A stretch of DNA of 64,000 nucleotides from Jiangella anatolica (lineage in GTDB: Bacteria; Actinomycetota; Actinomycetes; Jiangellales; Jiangellaceae): contig NZ_POTW01000027.1 in the NCBI RefSeq assembly GCF_003236295.1, positions 1 to 64,000 of the forward strand. Direction: 5' to 3'. Shown piece after piece: positions 30,531 through 40,340 of the stretch. A model generated the notes under the pieces. That model was not told where the DNA came from. It made no database searches and worked only from the letters and a program-made list of their open reading frames with translations. Position 1 is the first letter of the stretch; the number at the start of each line of letters is the position of its first letter. A program made the position numbers and the translations under genes.

Positions 30531-31832
30531 TCAGCCGCGGCCGTTGGTGGCGACGGCGGGCGTCGGCGCCGGGGCGGGCAGCGACGGCACGGGCGGCGGC
30601 GGTGCGGGGATGCGCAGCGGCTGGGCGCTCAGGCTCCCGACGACGCCACCGACGGGCCGGTCCTTCACCCGGTCCCCGGTCGCGGACTGCCACAGGTCGA
30701 TGATCCGGTTCATGTCCTGCAGCAACTGGGCGTTGACGCCGCCGGCCAGCGGCACGTAGAGCGTCTCCGCCTTCTCGCCCGTGTCGAACACGCCCAGCTC
30801 GATCGCCCGCAGCATCGCCGACATCAGATCGGCCAGCTCGAACAGCTCGCGCGACCGCGCCGCCGGTTGTAGGCCGACCCGCTGAGCGATCTTCGCCAGC
30901 CGGTCCGCCGCGTTGGTCGCGTCGGCTCGCAGGTCGACCACGATCGGCGTGTCGGGGGTCTCGAGGGTCAGATGGAACCAGCTCATGGTGGCGACGTACA
31001 CGAACTCCTCGCGCGCGAGCTGCCCGCCGCGGCGGCGCATGGCCATCATGTCCTTCAGCGCGGTGCACAGGAACGCCACGTACTCCTTGTCGGTGGCGTT
31101 CGGGCCGCTCTCGTTGCGGGCGTTCTCGATGCCGAGCCACACCTGCCGCAACAGCTCGGTCCACTTCTCCCGGAACCCGGTATTGACGCCGCTGCCGGTG
31201 TCGGACTTCCAGTCCTGCTCGCCGGCCGAGCCTGGCCTGGCCCAGCGCGCCGGGATCGGGTGCGGGAGGTCCATGCCGAACATCCGCCACATGCAGTTGC
31301 GCCGGTTGACCCGGTCGTCCGGCCGCACGGCACTGGTCACGCCGCCGATGGAGAACAGCGGCGGGTCGCGGAAGAACAGCTCCTCGGTGGCCCGCACCCA
31401 GCGCAGTCCGCCGGCGGAGAGCGTGTCCAGGGTCTCGCCGGTGACCAGGCGGCGGATCACCTCGGCCAGCACCTCGAACACCCCGGTTGACTCCACGAGG
31501 TACGCGTACGCCAGATGGTCCCACGCCAGCCCGCTGGCCTGCGGCCGCAGCGCTTGGCCGCCGAAGACGTCGGGGTCGGTCAGCACCACACCGGACGGCG
31601 CGACCTCGGCGCCGGTGGTCACCTGCGGCCGGGGCAGGTTCAGCGTCTCCACGACGTCGGCCGCGCCGAGGAACGGTTCGAGGGTGGTCGGGTCGCCGAA
31701 CGCGGGCACCGTCCGGGCGCTGTCCCACGCCTCGTCGAGCCAGCGGCTGAGCTGGATCGGGTGGACGAGGAACACGTCCCGGCGGTCGCGGCCGGGTGTC
31801 GCGGCGAACAGCTGGGCAAGGTTTCTGAACAT
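30531..31832 (-). CDS. Unrecognised 433-aa protein in the SPF operon
   Basis: ATG 31832 with GGGGG upstream; it is 22 bases after the preceding gene and 13 before the next. The protein is rich in helices and Trp, with segments such as RDVFLVHPIQLSRWLDEAWD and EFVYVATMSWFHLTLETPDT. The last 35 residues are Pro/Ala-rich and look disordered. There is no signal peptide, transmembrane helix or catalytic motif I can name. The conserved-looking aromatic core suggests a structured scaffold or effector-binding protein. Confidence 0.6.
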   Translation of the reverse strand: MFRNLAQLFAATPGRDRRDVFLVHPIQLSRWLDEAWDSARTVPAFGDPTTLEPFLGAADVVETLNLPRPQVTTGAEVAPSGVVLTDPDVFGGQALRPQASGLAWDHLAYAYLVESTGVFEVLAEVIRRLVTGETLDTLSAGGLRWVRATEELFFRDPPLFSIGGVTSAVRPDDRVNRRNCMWRMFGMDLPHPIPARWARPGSAGEQDWKSDTGSGVNTGFREKWTELLRQVWLGIENARNESGPNATDKEYVAFLCTALKDMMAMRRRGGQLAREEFVYVATMSWFHLTLETPDTPIVVDLRADATNAADRLAKIAQRVGLQPAARSRELFELADLMSAMLRAIELGVFDTGEKAETLYVPLAGGVNAQLLQDMNRIIDLWQSATGDRVKDRPVGGVVGSLSAQPLRIPAPPPPVPSLPAPAPTPAVATNGRG

Positions 31833-31854
31833 GTCGTGGGCCCCCTTCGGCTGG

Positions 31855-32361
31855 TCAATCGACCGGGGTCTGGGACGGCAGGCGCGGCAGCCGGGGTCCC
31901 AGCCGGATCGGCTGGCCGGCGCCGTTCCACACCTCGAGGCGCGCGATGTCCTTGCCGCGGGTGCGGTCGAGCGTGACGGTGCCGGAGGAGCCGGAGCCGC
32001 GGTCGATGCCGAGCAGTTCCTGCTCCTTCTCGCCGGCGGCCTGCACGGCCACCCGGGCCGCGGACGGCGGCAGCGGCTGCAGCTCGATCCGTTCCCGGTC
32101 CTTGTCCTGGAACCGCCGCGCGCTCACCAGGACGCCGCCCGGCGCGAGCCGGCCGGTCAGGGCGCCGAGCACCCGGTAGTCGAGGACGGCGCGCCGCTGG
32201 GCCGCGGAGGCAGGTCGATCCCCGTCGCCGCGACCCCGGCCGTCGTGCGGCTCGTCCGAGTGCCGGGTGATCGCGGTGGCGACGTCCTGCAGGGCCCGCA
32301 CGAACTCGCGCAGCGTCGCCTCGGACGGCAGGCCGCCGTCCGGTGGGCGGTCAGCGGACAT
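31855..32361 (-). CDS. Unrecognised 168-aa protein in the SPF operon
   Basis: ATG 32361 with a good GGAG ribosome binding site; 21 bases separate it from the metallopeptidase-like gene. The N-terminal 60 residues are helical and polar. The C-terminal 100 residues alternate strands (RIELQPLPPSAARVAVQAAG, GTVTLDRTRGKDIARLEVWN), like a beta sandwich. No membrane or export signal. It may be a binding or tail-tube-like subunit, but nothing diagnostic is present. Confidence 0.6.
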   Translation of the reverse strand: MSADRPPDGGLPSEATLREFVRALQDVATAITRHSDEPHDGRGRGDGDRPASAAQRRAVLDYRVLGALTGRLAPGGVLVSARRFQDKDRERIELQPLPPSAARVAVQAAGEKEQELLGIDRGSGSSGTVTLDRTRGKDIARLEVWNGAGQPIRLGPRLPRLPSQTPVD

Positions 32362-32382
32362 GTCGATCTCCTTCTCCGATGG

Positions 32383-33648
32383 TCAGGCGGCCCGCGCGGG
32401 CGCCTCGGGCGAGAGCCGGGCCAGCCAGGCGAGCACGGCCCGGCGGTGGGCCGCGCCGTTGACCGGGTCCGTGAGCGGCCGAATCGCGAGCCAGGCCAGC
32501 ACGGTCAGCGGCTCGCGGCGGGCGAGGTACTGCGAGGTCAGCAGCGACGGCCCGGCCCGGCGGGCCAACTCGTCCAGCGTGGCGGGCGAGCGGCGGGCCG
32601 GGTCGGCGAGCGCGGACAGCGGCTGCCCGCCGAACGCCGCCATCGGCCGGCGGGTGCAGACCCGCACGATGTCGTCGAGCGCGTCGACGCTCAGGCGGGC
32701 CAGGCCGGCGATCTCGGCCGGCGCCCGTTCCGGCGGGTGGCGGCGCGCCCATGCCTCGGCCAGGCCGTCCCACGGACCGGCGCCGAACCAGCTCCGGCAC
32801 AGGGCCGCGTTGACGATCACCCTGATCCACGGGAACGGGTGCGGATCGCCCGGTACCGCCGTGTACACCGCGGTGGTGTCGCCGTCGACCACGTTGGCCA
32901 GCGCCGGCACCGGCGCCCAGCCTGCCTGGGCGAAGGCGTGGACGTCGGCCGCCAGCTCGCTCGACCAGCCGCGCCATGCCTCGGCCAGCTCGCGTGACCG
33001 TGGCGCCAGCGCCGCCGCGAGCGCATCGGCCAGCTCCGCGTTCCAGCCGGTCAGATGCCCGACCTGATGGCCGCACTCGTGCAGGATGGCGGTCGGATAG
33101 CTGAGGTTGTGGCGGGTGAGCTTGATCGCCGCGACGGGCGACGGGCTGGTCCGGTCCCAGAGCCGGACGTCCGCGCGCAGGATCGCCGCTCCCAGGCCCT
33201 TGTCGAGGTAGACGACGGCCGGTGGCGCCGCGATGCCGAGCCGGCCCAGGATGACGTCGAGGCTGTCGCCCGCGATCACGTCCAGCCCGCGCAGGACGGC
33301 GGCCAGTGCCGGGTTGGTGCGCGAGCCGACGGCGTCACCGTAGAAGTCCAGGATGGTCTCGACCTGCAGGTAGCGGCGGCGCAGCGCGAGTACCCGGCGG
33401 CGCACCGCGCCGCTGTCGTCGCCGCGGGTCAGGGCCGCCGCGCACTGCGCTGCCTCAAGCGAGAGGTCAGCGACGGCGGCGGCGAGCCGGTCGCGCACCC
33501 GCATGCGCAGGTACTCCTCCAGACCCGCCCAGGCGGCGGGCGAGGCGATGGTGTCCAGGTCGGCCAGCGCGTCGGCGGCGTGGCGCCAGTGCGCGATCTC
33601 CGCCGCCAGCTGCACGCGCTCGGGCTCGGCCGCGGCGGGCTCAGCCAT
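32383..33648 (-). CDS. Predicted gluzincin-type metallopeptidase (HECGH...ELAAD)
   Basis: The product has 421 residues. ATG 33648 overlaps the preceding gene by 8 bases. Residues 190-194 are HECGH, an HExxH zinc motif. E231 in SSELAADVHAF, about 37 residues on, fits the ExxAD third-ligand motif of gluzincins such as M48 peptidases. A mostly helical N-terminal region (1-130) precedes it. All three predicted zinc ligands and the catalytic Glu are present, so the enzyme could be active. There is no signal peptide or transmembrane helix, so it would act in the cytoplasm or be exported by another route. The operon partners may be substrates. Confidence 0.65.
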   Translation of the reverse strand: MAEPAAAEPERVQLAAEIAHWRHAADALADLDTIASPAAWAGLEEYLRMRVRDRLAAAVADLSLEAAQCAAALTRGDDSGAVRRRVLALRRRYLQVETILDFYGDAVGSRTNPALAAVLRGLDVIAGDSLDVILGRLGIAAPPAVVYLDKGLGAAILRADVRLWDRTSPSPVAAIKLTRHNLSYPTAILHECGHQVGHLTGWNAELADALAAALAPRSRELAEAWRGWSSELAADVHAFAQAGWAPVPALANVVDGDTTAVYTAVPGDPHPFPWIRVIVNAALCRSWFGAGPWDGLAEAWARRHPPERAPAEIAGLARLSVDALDDIVRVCTRRPMAAFGGQPLSALADPARRSPATLDELARRAGPSLLTSQYLARREPLTVLAWLAIRPLTDPVNGAAHRRAVLAWLARLSPEAPARAA

Positions 33649-35860
33649 GGCGCAGCCCCGGCCGGATCGCCAGTACGGGTGTGCCCGGTGTGCCAGCCTC
33701 GAGGGCGGCACGCCCGGCGAACGGGAACGTGAACGTGAGGGTCAGCCCGGCGGCGGGGTCCTGGGCGGCCCGCGCCAGGGTCGGGCCGGCGGCCGGCAGT
33801 TCCTTGGCCAGCGCCGTGGTCATGCCCTCCGCCAGCGCCTCCGCCAGCGCGCGGCGGCGCTCGGGCGGCATGGGGCGCGGCGTGTTCAGGGCGCGCGACC
33901 GGCCCAGCCGCTGCGTCAGCCAGTCCCGGGCGGGCGACCCCAGGAGCCGCCGGACGGCCGCGACGACCTGCGTGTGCGCCCGGCGGTCCAGCTGCGTGGC
34001 CAAGGCGTGCGCCGTGCGTTCACCGATGCGCAGGTGCACCCGCAGCCGCGGCGCGGGGCCGCTCAGGTCGACGCGGACGGCCAGCCGCCGCACCCGCCGC
34101 GCGCGCCCCGGGCGTCCGGGGACGACGACGCGGAAGAACCGCTGCCCGGGCGTGGCGGGAGCGCCTGGGCGTGCGCCGCCGGTTCCGAGGGCGCCGGCCG
34201 CGCCGGCTCCGGGCCGGCCACCGAGTGCGGGGCGCTGCAGCAGCGTGCCCGCCACCTGCGGGGTCAGCTCGCCGAACTCGTCCGGCGACAGCGTGCCGTC
34301 TTCGCCGGCGGCCGCGGCCAGGTGCCCCCGCAGCGTGCCCGGCATCGCCTCGAACAGCTGCACCTCCACCTCGGCCGGCCAAGCGCCGACGCCGTCGTCG
34401 AGCAGCCGTTCCTCGAGCGTCTCGTCGCCGCTGACAACGATCGCCCGGGCCGCAGGGCGGCTGAGCAGCACCCGGTACGGGTGCGTGTACGCGCGGTAGC
34501 GGTAGCGCGGGCGCGGGCCGCGCGGCATCATGATCCACCCACCGGCCTCGGGCTCGGCCTGGTCCTCCCCCAGGTCGGCGCGGAGCACACTCGGCGGCAG
34601 GTAACGGGCGGCCGCCTCCGCGAACGCCTCCTGCACCTCGGCGGCGACGCGGACGTCGTCGGCCAGCGACTCCGGTGGCAGCGACACCACCTGCCGCACG
34701 GTCTCCTCCAGCGTCGACACGAGCGCCTCCGACCCGAGCACCGCGGGCTCCTCGTGCTCCAGGCGCAGCAGCCGCAGCCCCGTGTCCGCGATCGGCGGGG
34801 CGAGCGACTGCGCCGCCTGCCGGCCGACGAACGGCGCGATGAAGGCGGCCAGCGGCTCGGCCAGCAGCCGCTTGACGCGGTCGCGCCCGATCAGCCGGAC
34901 CGCGGTGCGCACCAGCGGCATCGCGGCCGTGACGGCGGGGACGAACTGCTCCACCGGCGCGACAGGCGCCTCCCCCGGCGCCGCCGCGGCCAGCTCAGCG
35001 GCCAGCCGGACCCGCGCGGCGTCGAGGTCGGCGACCGGGTCCTCCCCGGCGGGCCGGCCGGCGTCGGCGGCGGAGAGCAGCAGGTCCTCGGCTGCCGCCT
35101 CGTCGGTCACGGTGAGCGCCTGCGCGTACTGCCGGTCGAAGTCCTGCGCTACCTCGCGGCCGGTCTCCGGCGCGCGGAGGCCGAGCTTGGCCGCCAGCGC
35201 GGCCGCCGGCCCCCGCAACGACGCCGGCAGCCGGTTGCGCGCGGCGTTGAGCACCCGCGTGACCAGCGGCTCGACCAGCTTCTTCAGGATGCCGGTGAGC
35301 TGGCCGAGGCCGGTGATGCGGCCCAGCACGCCCAGGCCGGTCCGCGCCACCGCGGCGGCGGCACTCTTGACCTTCGCGAAGCCGCTCTTCACCTTGTCGA
35401 CCAGGCCGCCCAGGAACTGCTCGGCGGCCGGGCTCATCGTGTCCGTGCGCGCCTGCGCCGCGGTCAGCTCGATCTCGTCCTCGGTGACCGACTCCGGTGT
35501 GCGGCCGGCGAAGGTCTCCTCGAGATGGTCCAGCACACGCCGCGACTCGTCGAGCAGCCGGGCCGACCACGCCTCCAACTGAGCGTCCCGGTCCGACGCC
35601 TCACCGTCCCACGGCGTGGTCAGGTGCACGGCCGCGGCCTCGTCGACCAGCGCCTCGACGGCGTCGTCGAACGCCTCGTCCTCCAGCTCGGCGAGCAGCT
35701 GCTCGAACAGCTCGCCGTCGTCGGCGGACGCTTCCAGCCGGCTGATGGAGAACGGGGAGAGCAGCCCGGGCAGCGACGACTCGTCCGCGCCGGGTTCGGC
35801 CGGACGCTCGGCCCGCAATGCGCTGCCGGCGAAGGGCGACACCATGGCGGGCGTGTTCAT
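33641..35860 (-). CDS. Large helical protein with repeated N-terminal SPF motif
   Basis: The product has 739 residues. I chose ATG 35860 because GGAGGT lies 5 bases upstream. SPF occurs at residues 8-10 and 35-37, each followed by Ala/Ser and acidic residues; the OmpA-like partner has LLESPFA. Residues 145-215 are amphipathic helices rich in Ala and Lys (VDKVKSGFAKVKSAAAAVAR, GILKKLVEPLVTRVLNAARN), which could bind membrane. A later part (about 420-640) is mixed and includes a Gly/Ala/Pro-rich linker. No enzyme motif, signal peptide or transmembrane helix was recognised. Confidence 0.6.
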   Translation of the reverse strand: MNTPAMVSPFAGSALRAERPAEPGADESSLPGLLSPFSISRLEASADDGELFEQLLAELEDEAFDDAVEALVDEAAAVHLTTPWDGEASDRDAQLEAWSARLLDESRRVLDHLEETFAGRTPESVTEDEIELTAAQARTDTMSPAAEQFLGGLVDKVKSGFAKVKSAAAAVARTGLGVLGRITGLGQLTGILKKLVEPLVTRVLNAARNRLPASLRGPAAALAAKLGLRAPETGREVAQDFDRQYAQALTVTDEAAAEDLLLSAADAGRPAGEDPVADLDAARVRLAAELAAAAPGEAPVAPVEQFVPAVTAAMPLVRTAVRLIGRDRVKRLLAEPLAAFIAPFVGRQAAQSLAPPIADTGLRLLRLEHEEPAVLGSEALVSTLEETVRQVVSLPPESLADDVRVAAEVQEAFAEAAARYLPPSVLRADLGEDQAEPEAGGWIMMPRGPRPRYRYRAYTHPYRVLLSRPAARAIVVSGDETLEERLLDDGVGAWPAEVEVQLFEAMPGTLRGHLAAAAGEDGTLSPDEFGELTPQVAGTLLQRPALGGRPGAGAAGALGTGGARPGAPATPGQRFFRVVVPGRPGRARRVRRLAVRVDLSGPAPRLRVHLRIGERTAHALATQLDRRAHTQVVAAVRRLLGSPARDWLTQRLGRSRALNTPRPMPPERRRALAEALAEGMTTALAKELPAAGPTLARAAQDPAAGLTLTFTFPFAGRAALEAGTPGTPVLAIRPGLRHG

Positions 35861-35919
35861 GACGACCTCCAGGGGACGACTACGGCAAGGACCGTAGGCG
35901 CCGTCCGTGTGTGTGATCG

Positions 35920-36138
35920 TCACCGTGGCGTCTCCGGCTCGTCTCCGGTGCCGTGGTCCGGTGCCGGCTCGAGCGCCAGCAGGGCGGTCAGCCAGCTGCC
36001 CAGTTGCTCGCTGGCCGCCGCCGCGGAACCGCGCACCAGGCGCCCCTCGACGTCACCGGTCGCCAGCATCCGGACCTTCAGGTCCTCGCCGTCCACCCAG
36101 CAGCGGACGACGACGACACACCAGCGCGGACGGGACAT
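35920..36138 (-). CDS. Small unrecognised protein heading the SPF operon (72 aa)
   Basis: ATG 36138 to TGA 35920-35922, 59 bases upstream of the large SPF-motif gene. It starts MSRPRWCVVVVRCWVDGEDL, then looks like strand-strand-helix, with an acidic Pro-rich C-terminus. It could be a small adaptor for the operon; its function is not evident. Confidence 0.5.
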   Translation of the reverse strand: MSRPRWCVVVVRCWVDGEDLKVRMLATGDVEGRLVRGSAAAASEQLGSWLTALLALEPAPDHGTGDEPETPR

Positions 36139-36213
36139 ACGGCCAGCCTGACGCGGCGGCGTCTGCCGACCGTATGCCCGCCCGTCACGCGCCCCGTCGA
36201 CGGGGCGGCCCGC

Positions 36214-38247
36214 TCAGCGCAGGCCGTTGAGCGTCGCCACCTCGATCAGCAGATCCGGGTCGTCGGTGATGATGCCGTCGACGCGCAGGTCGATGAGGCG
36301 CTGCATGACCGACGCGTCGTTGATCGTGTACGGGACCACCTTGACGCCCTGACGCTGCAGCTCGGCGACCGACGGCCCGTGGAAGTACGACGGGTCCTCG
36401 CGCAGGTACCAGTCCGGCGACACGACGGTGCCCTGGGCCGGGTCGTGCACCTGCCAGTTCGCCGACACCGTCGCGGCGCCCGCCCGCCGCGTCATGCGGC
36501 CGAGGTCCTGGATCCGCCACCAGTCGATCCCGTCCGTCCACGGGCTCTTGACCGACGGGTCGTCGTAGGACGCCCGCAGCGAGCACTCGTCGGCCAGTGT
36601 CGCGCACTCCGCGGGACCGTACTGCCAGACCAGCGCGACGGTCTCGATGTCGCGGTCGAGCCGGCGGGCGTAGCGGATCGTGCGCCAGTCGAACGACTGG
36701 ATCGTCGCCCGGTCCACCAGCCCCGCGTCCTGGATCGCGGTCACCAGCAGCCGGGTGAACTCGCGGTACGGCGCCGTGTCGTCCACCAGCGGGCTGATCT
36801 TCGTCTCGATGTTGAACCGGATGTCGTCCCGGCCGCTGGCCTCGACCAGGTCGAACACCTCGTCCAGCGTCGGGATCCGGGCGCCCGGCGCGGGCACCTG
36901 CTCGGGCAGCTCCGGCAGCGTCTTGGTGCCGCAGTCGACGGTCTTGACCTGCGCCAGCGTGAGGTCACGGACGAGGTCGCCGACGTACGGGTACTCCGGG
37001 TCGCCGGGGGTGGCCGGCGCGGTGTCGACGCAGTGCGAGCCGTTGATCGCCCGGTCGTGGGTGACGACCAGCACGCCGTCCGCCGTCACGCCGGTGTCCA
37101 GCTCCAGCGTGGAGATCGCCGGGTTGGCCAGCGCGTGCTCGAACGCCGGCAGCGTGTTCTCCGGCCGGTCCCAGCGCCCGCCGCGGTGCGCCTGGACGTC
37201 CAGCGGCGACGCGATCGGCTCCGGCAGCTCGAGGCCGCGGCCGGCCATGACGGTGCGCAGCCGGTCCGGGTAGTCCGTGATGATGCCGTCGACGCCGTCG
37301 TCGATGAGCTTCTCCATCGTCGCCGGGTCGTCGATCGTCCACGGGACGACCTCGATGCCGTTGCGGTGCGCGTGCCGGACCATCTCCCGGGTCACGTAGG
37401 GCCGGTAGTCCGGGTCGTTGACCGAGCCGCCCTGCGGGAAGCCGTGCACCGGCGAGAACGCGTCGGCGCCGAAGGACGTGATCGCCGCGATCGGGTCGTC
37501 GTCGAAGTCGTCGATGTCGATGCCGCCCAGCCACGGCGACGCGCCCGGCCGGTCGACCTGCAGGAAGTCGTAGTTGGTGAGCGCGACCAGCGGCAGCCGC
37601 GGCGCGACCTCGCCCATCCGCATCAGCGCGCCCCAGTCGAACGACTGGATGGTGACCTGCTTGTCCATCTTCGCGTCGCGGATCTCGGCGGCGACGACCT
37701 GCACGAACTGCTCGCGCGGCGCGGTCTCGTGCGGCGCGCCGGCCTCGACCTTCGTCTCGATGTTCAGCATGACGTCGTCGGCGCCGTACCGCTTCACCAG
37801 GTCGAACACCTCGCTGAGCAGCGGCATCCCGGCGCCGGGCACGACCTGCTGCTGCGGATACCCGGCCAGCTGCCGCGAGCCGCAGTCGAGCGTGCGCAGC
37901 TGGGCCAGCGTGAGGTCCTCGATGTAGCGGCCCTGGGCGTACGGGAACTGCGGGTCGCCCGGCGTGACCGGCGCGGTGTCGGCGCACTTGGCCGGGTTGA
38001 TCCGCCGGTCGTGGGTGACGACGGCCTGCCCGTCGCGGGTGATCTGGATGTCCAGCTCCAGCGTCGTCACGCCCAGCTGCAGGGCGTTGCCGAACGACGC
38101 GAGCGTGCTCTCGGGGCGCAGCCCCAGGCCGCCGCGGTGGGCCTGCAGGTCGAACTCCGGCGCCGGCTCGGCCTGCGCCGGAACGGCGAGCAGGCCGGCG
38201 CCCAGGACGGCCGCGGCGAGGGCGGTCCGCACGATACGCATCGACAT
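36214..38247 (-). CDS. Secreted protein with two tandem glycerophosphodiester phosphodiesterase domains
   Basis: I used ATG 38247; ATG 38265 and ATG 38241 are also possible. The signal peptide MRIVRTALAAAVLGAGLLAV ends at PAQA. Two GDPD domains follow: FDLQAHRGGLGLRPESTLAS and LDVQAHRGGRWDRPENTLPA. Each has the HRG...PENT active-site pair, an ELD metal motif (LELDIQIT; LELDTGVT), and a VTHDR His. GDPD enzymes cleave glycerophosphodiesters to glycerol-3-phosphate and an alcohol. Two complete copies in one exported chain indicate an internal duplication. Confidence 0.85.
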   Translation of the reverse strand: MSMRIVRTALAAAVLGAGLLAVPAQAEPAPEFDLQAHRGGLGLRPESTLASFGNALQLGVTTLELDIQITRDGQAVVTHDRRINPAKCADTAPVTPGDPQFPYAQGRYIEDLTLAQLRTLDCGSRQLAGYPQQQVVPGAGMPLLSEVFDLVKRYGADDVMLNIETKVEAGAPHETAPREQFVQVVAAEIRDAKMDKQVTIQSFDWGALMRMGEVAPRLPLVALTNYDFLQVDRPGASPWLGGIDIDDFDDDPIAAITSFGADAFSPVHGFPQGGSVNDPDYRPYVTREMVRHAHRNGIEVVPWTIDDPATMEKLIDDGVDGIITDYPDRLRTVMAGRGLELPEPIASPLDVQAHRGGRWDRPENTLPAFEHALANPAISTLELDTGVTADGVLVVTHDRAINGSHCVDTAPATPGDPEYPYVGDLVRDLTLAQVKTVDCGTKTLPELPEQVPAPGARIPTLDEVFDLVEASGRDDIRFNIETKISPLVDDTAPYREFTRLLVTAIQDAGLVDRATIQSFDWRTIRYARRLDRDIETVALVWQYGPAECATLADECSLRASYDDPSVKSPWTDGIDWWRIQDLGRMTRRAGAATVSANWQVHDPAQGTVVSPDWYLREDPSYFHGPSVAELQRQGVKVVPYTINDASVMQRLIDLRVDGIITDDPDLLIEVATLNGLR

Positions 38248-38332
38248 GGCGCCGATCGTGTCCATGCCGGTTGAACACCACGGGGTGGTCAGGTGACCGC
38301 GAGCCGACCGGCAGCCATATACATCACTGGCA

Positions 38333-39010
38333 TCAGGTCACGGGGCGTGCGCTCACCAGTCCGGTCTGGTAGGCGATGACGACCAGCTGCGCCCGATCGC
38401 GCGCGCCGAGTTTGATCATCGCCCGGCTGACGTGCGTCTTCGCCGTCGCCGGACTGAGCGACAGCGCGTCGCCGATCTCGGCGTTGGAGAGGCCGGTGCC
38501 GACCAGCGCCAGCACCTCCCGCTCCCGCTGGGTCAGCACGCCGAGCCGGTCCTCGGCCACCTGGTACGCCGCGCGGGCGGCGGTGAACTGGGCGATCAGC
38601 CGCCGGGTGATCTTCGGCGCGAGCAGCGCCTCGCCGGCGGCGACGACGCGGATCGCGTGCAGCAGCTCCTGCGGCCCGGCGTCCTTGAGCAGGAACCCGC
38701 TGGCGCCGGCCTCCAGCGCGTCGAACACGTACTCCTCGGTGTCGTACGTGGTGAGGATCAGCACCTTGACCCGCTCCAGGCCGGGGATCGCGGCGATCCG
38801 GCGGGTCGCCTCGATGCCGTCGAGGTCGGGCATTCTGATGTCCATCAGCACGACGTCCGGGCGCGACTCGCGGCAGCGCTCGATCGCCTCCGCGCCGGTC
38901 GCGGCCTCGCCGACGACGTCGATGTCGTCCTCGACGTCGAGCAGCACCCGGAAGCCGGCCCGGACCAGCACCTGGTCGTCGACGAGCAGCACCCTCACCA
39001 GGTCGGTCAT
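38333..39010 (-). CDS. NarL/LuxR-family response regulator
   Basis: The product has 225 residues from ATG 39010, overlapping the kinase stop (ATGA). The receiver domain shows VLLVDDQ, the phosphoacceptor in [10 protein letters not shown] and the Lys in GFLLKDAG. The LuxR helix-turn-helix is [20 protein letters not shown]. It is paired with the kinase just upstream. Confidence 0.9.
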   Translation of the reverse strand: MTDLVRVLLVDDQVLVRAGFRVLLDVEDDIDVVGEAATGAEAIERCRESRPDVVLMDIRMPDLDGIEATRRIAAIPGLERVKVLILTTYDTEEYVFDALEAGASGFLLKDAGPQELLHAIRVVAAGEALLAPKITRRLIAQFTAARAAYQVAEDRLGVLTQREREVLALVGTGLSNAEIGDALSLSPATAKTHVSRAMIKLGARDRAQLVVIAYQTGLVSARPVT

Positions 39011-40209
39011 CGGGTGACGGCCTCGACGCGGTGCAGCGGCAACCGGGCGCACACGCGGAAGCCGTTGCCCTCGGGGCCGGACTCGAACGAGCCGCCGAGC
39101 AGCTCGCAGCGTTCCCGCATACCGGCCAGGCCGCGGCCGGGCTCCACCGGCGGCCCGGCCGGTCCGGACAGGTCGCCGCCGTCGTCGGCGACCTCGACCC
39201 GCAGCTCGCCGTCGCCCAGCTCCAGGCCGACGGTGACCCGGGCCGGCCCGGCGTGGCGGATCACGTTGGTGATGCCCTCCTGCACGATCCGGTACGCGGC
39301 CTGGTCGACGGCCTCCGGCAACGAGCCCGCGGGCACCGAGCCGGACACCGTGACGTCCAGCCCGGCCCGCCGCGCAACGGCGAGCAGCTCGTCCAGCGCG
39401 GCCAGGCTCGTGCCGGGCGCGCCGTCGTCGTCGCCGCGCAGCACGCCGAGGACCGAGCGCATCTCGCGCAGCGCCCGGGCGCTGGTCTGCTCGATCGTGA
39501 GCAGCGTCTCGCGGGCCCGTTCCGGCCGCTTGTCCAGCACGTGCGCCGTCACACCGGCCTGCACGTTGATGATCGCAATCGCGTGCGCGACGGTGTCGTG
39601 CACCTCGCGGGCGATGCGCAGCCGCTCGGCGTCGACGCGGCGGCGGGCCTCCTCGTCGCGGGTCCGCTCGGCCACCTCGGCCCGCCGGACGGCGTCGGCG
39701 GCGATGACGCGGCGGGAGCGTACCGACTCCCCCAGCGCCGCCGCCATGATCGTCGCGCCGATCCGGAACGCCAGCCAGCCGATGCGCTCGCGCTCGTCGA
39801 AGTCGGTGGTGGCGAGCCAGACGATCGCCAGCACCCCGAGCGAGTTGGTGAGGAAGACCAGCGAGCGGCGGCCGTCGCCGTGCGCGGCCACCGTGTAGAT
39901 GGCCACGAACAGCGAGATCCAGCCGGGGCCGTCGGGGTATCCGCCGGCGAAGTAGACCACGCTGATCAGCGCCGTGACCACGAACACCGGAACCGGCCAG
40001 CGTCGGCGCACCAGCAGGCTCAGGCCGCTGAGGATCAGCAGCCCGTGGCCCACGACGCCGAGGACGTCGAACGGGGCGCCGGTCGACTCGGGGTCGGCCA
40101 AGATCGCCGAGTGCGTGCCCTGCACCTGCAGCAGTGTCACGAAGCCCGAGATCAGCACGTCCTGCGTGCGCGCCGACAGTGTCGGCAGGCGTCGTATCAA
40201 CCGCTCCAT
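39007..40209 (-). CDS. NarL-type sensor histidine kinase
   Basis: The product has 400 residues. About five to six transmembrane helices occupy residues 15-175. The HisKA_3 phosphoacceptor is [20 protein letters not shown]. The ATPase domain has the N-box in [15 protein letters not shown] and the G-box in VADDGGDL plus [16 protein letters not shown]. It resembles DesK-like kinases. It is divergent from the MMPL transporter, with about 130 bases between, so that transporter is a plausible target. Confidence 0.9.
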   Translation of the reverse strand: MERLIRRLPTLSARTQDVLISGFVTLLQVQGTHSAILADPESTGAPFDVLGVVGHGLLILSGLSLLVRRRWPVPVFVVTALISVVYFAGGYPDGPGWISLFVAIYTVAAHGDGRRSLVFLTNSLGVLAIVWLATTDFDERERIGWLAFRIGATIMAAALGESVRSRRVIAADAVRRAEVAERTRDEEARRRVDAERLRIAREVHDTVAHAIAIINVQAGVTAHVLDKRPERARETLLTIEQTSARALREMRSVLGVLRGDDDGAPGTSLAALDELLAVARRAGLDVTVSGSVPAGSLPEAVDQAAYRIVQEGITNVIRHAGPARVTVGLELGDGELRVEVADDGGDLSGPAGPPVEPGRGLAGMRERCELLGGSFESGPEGNGFRVCARLPLHRVEAVTR

Positions 40210-40340
40210 GCCATGGATCGTAGCCAGATGGACCGACGCCCGGCGTCGGCTCGGCGGCGCAGCGGCCTACTCCCGGTGGCGTAGCGGGACGCGCTCCACG
40301 GCGGACGACGACGCGGCCGGCCCGCTTCGAGGATCGTGGT

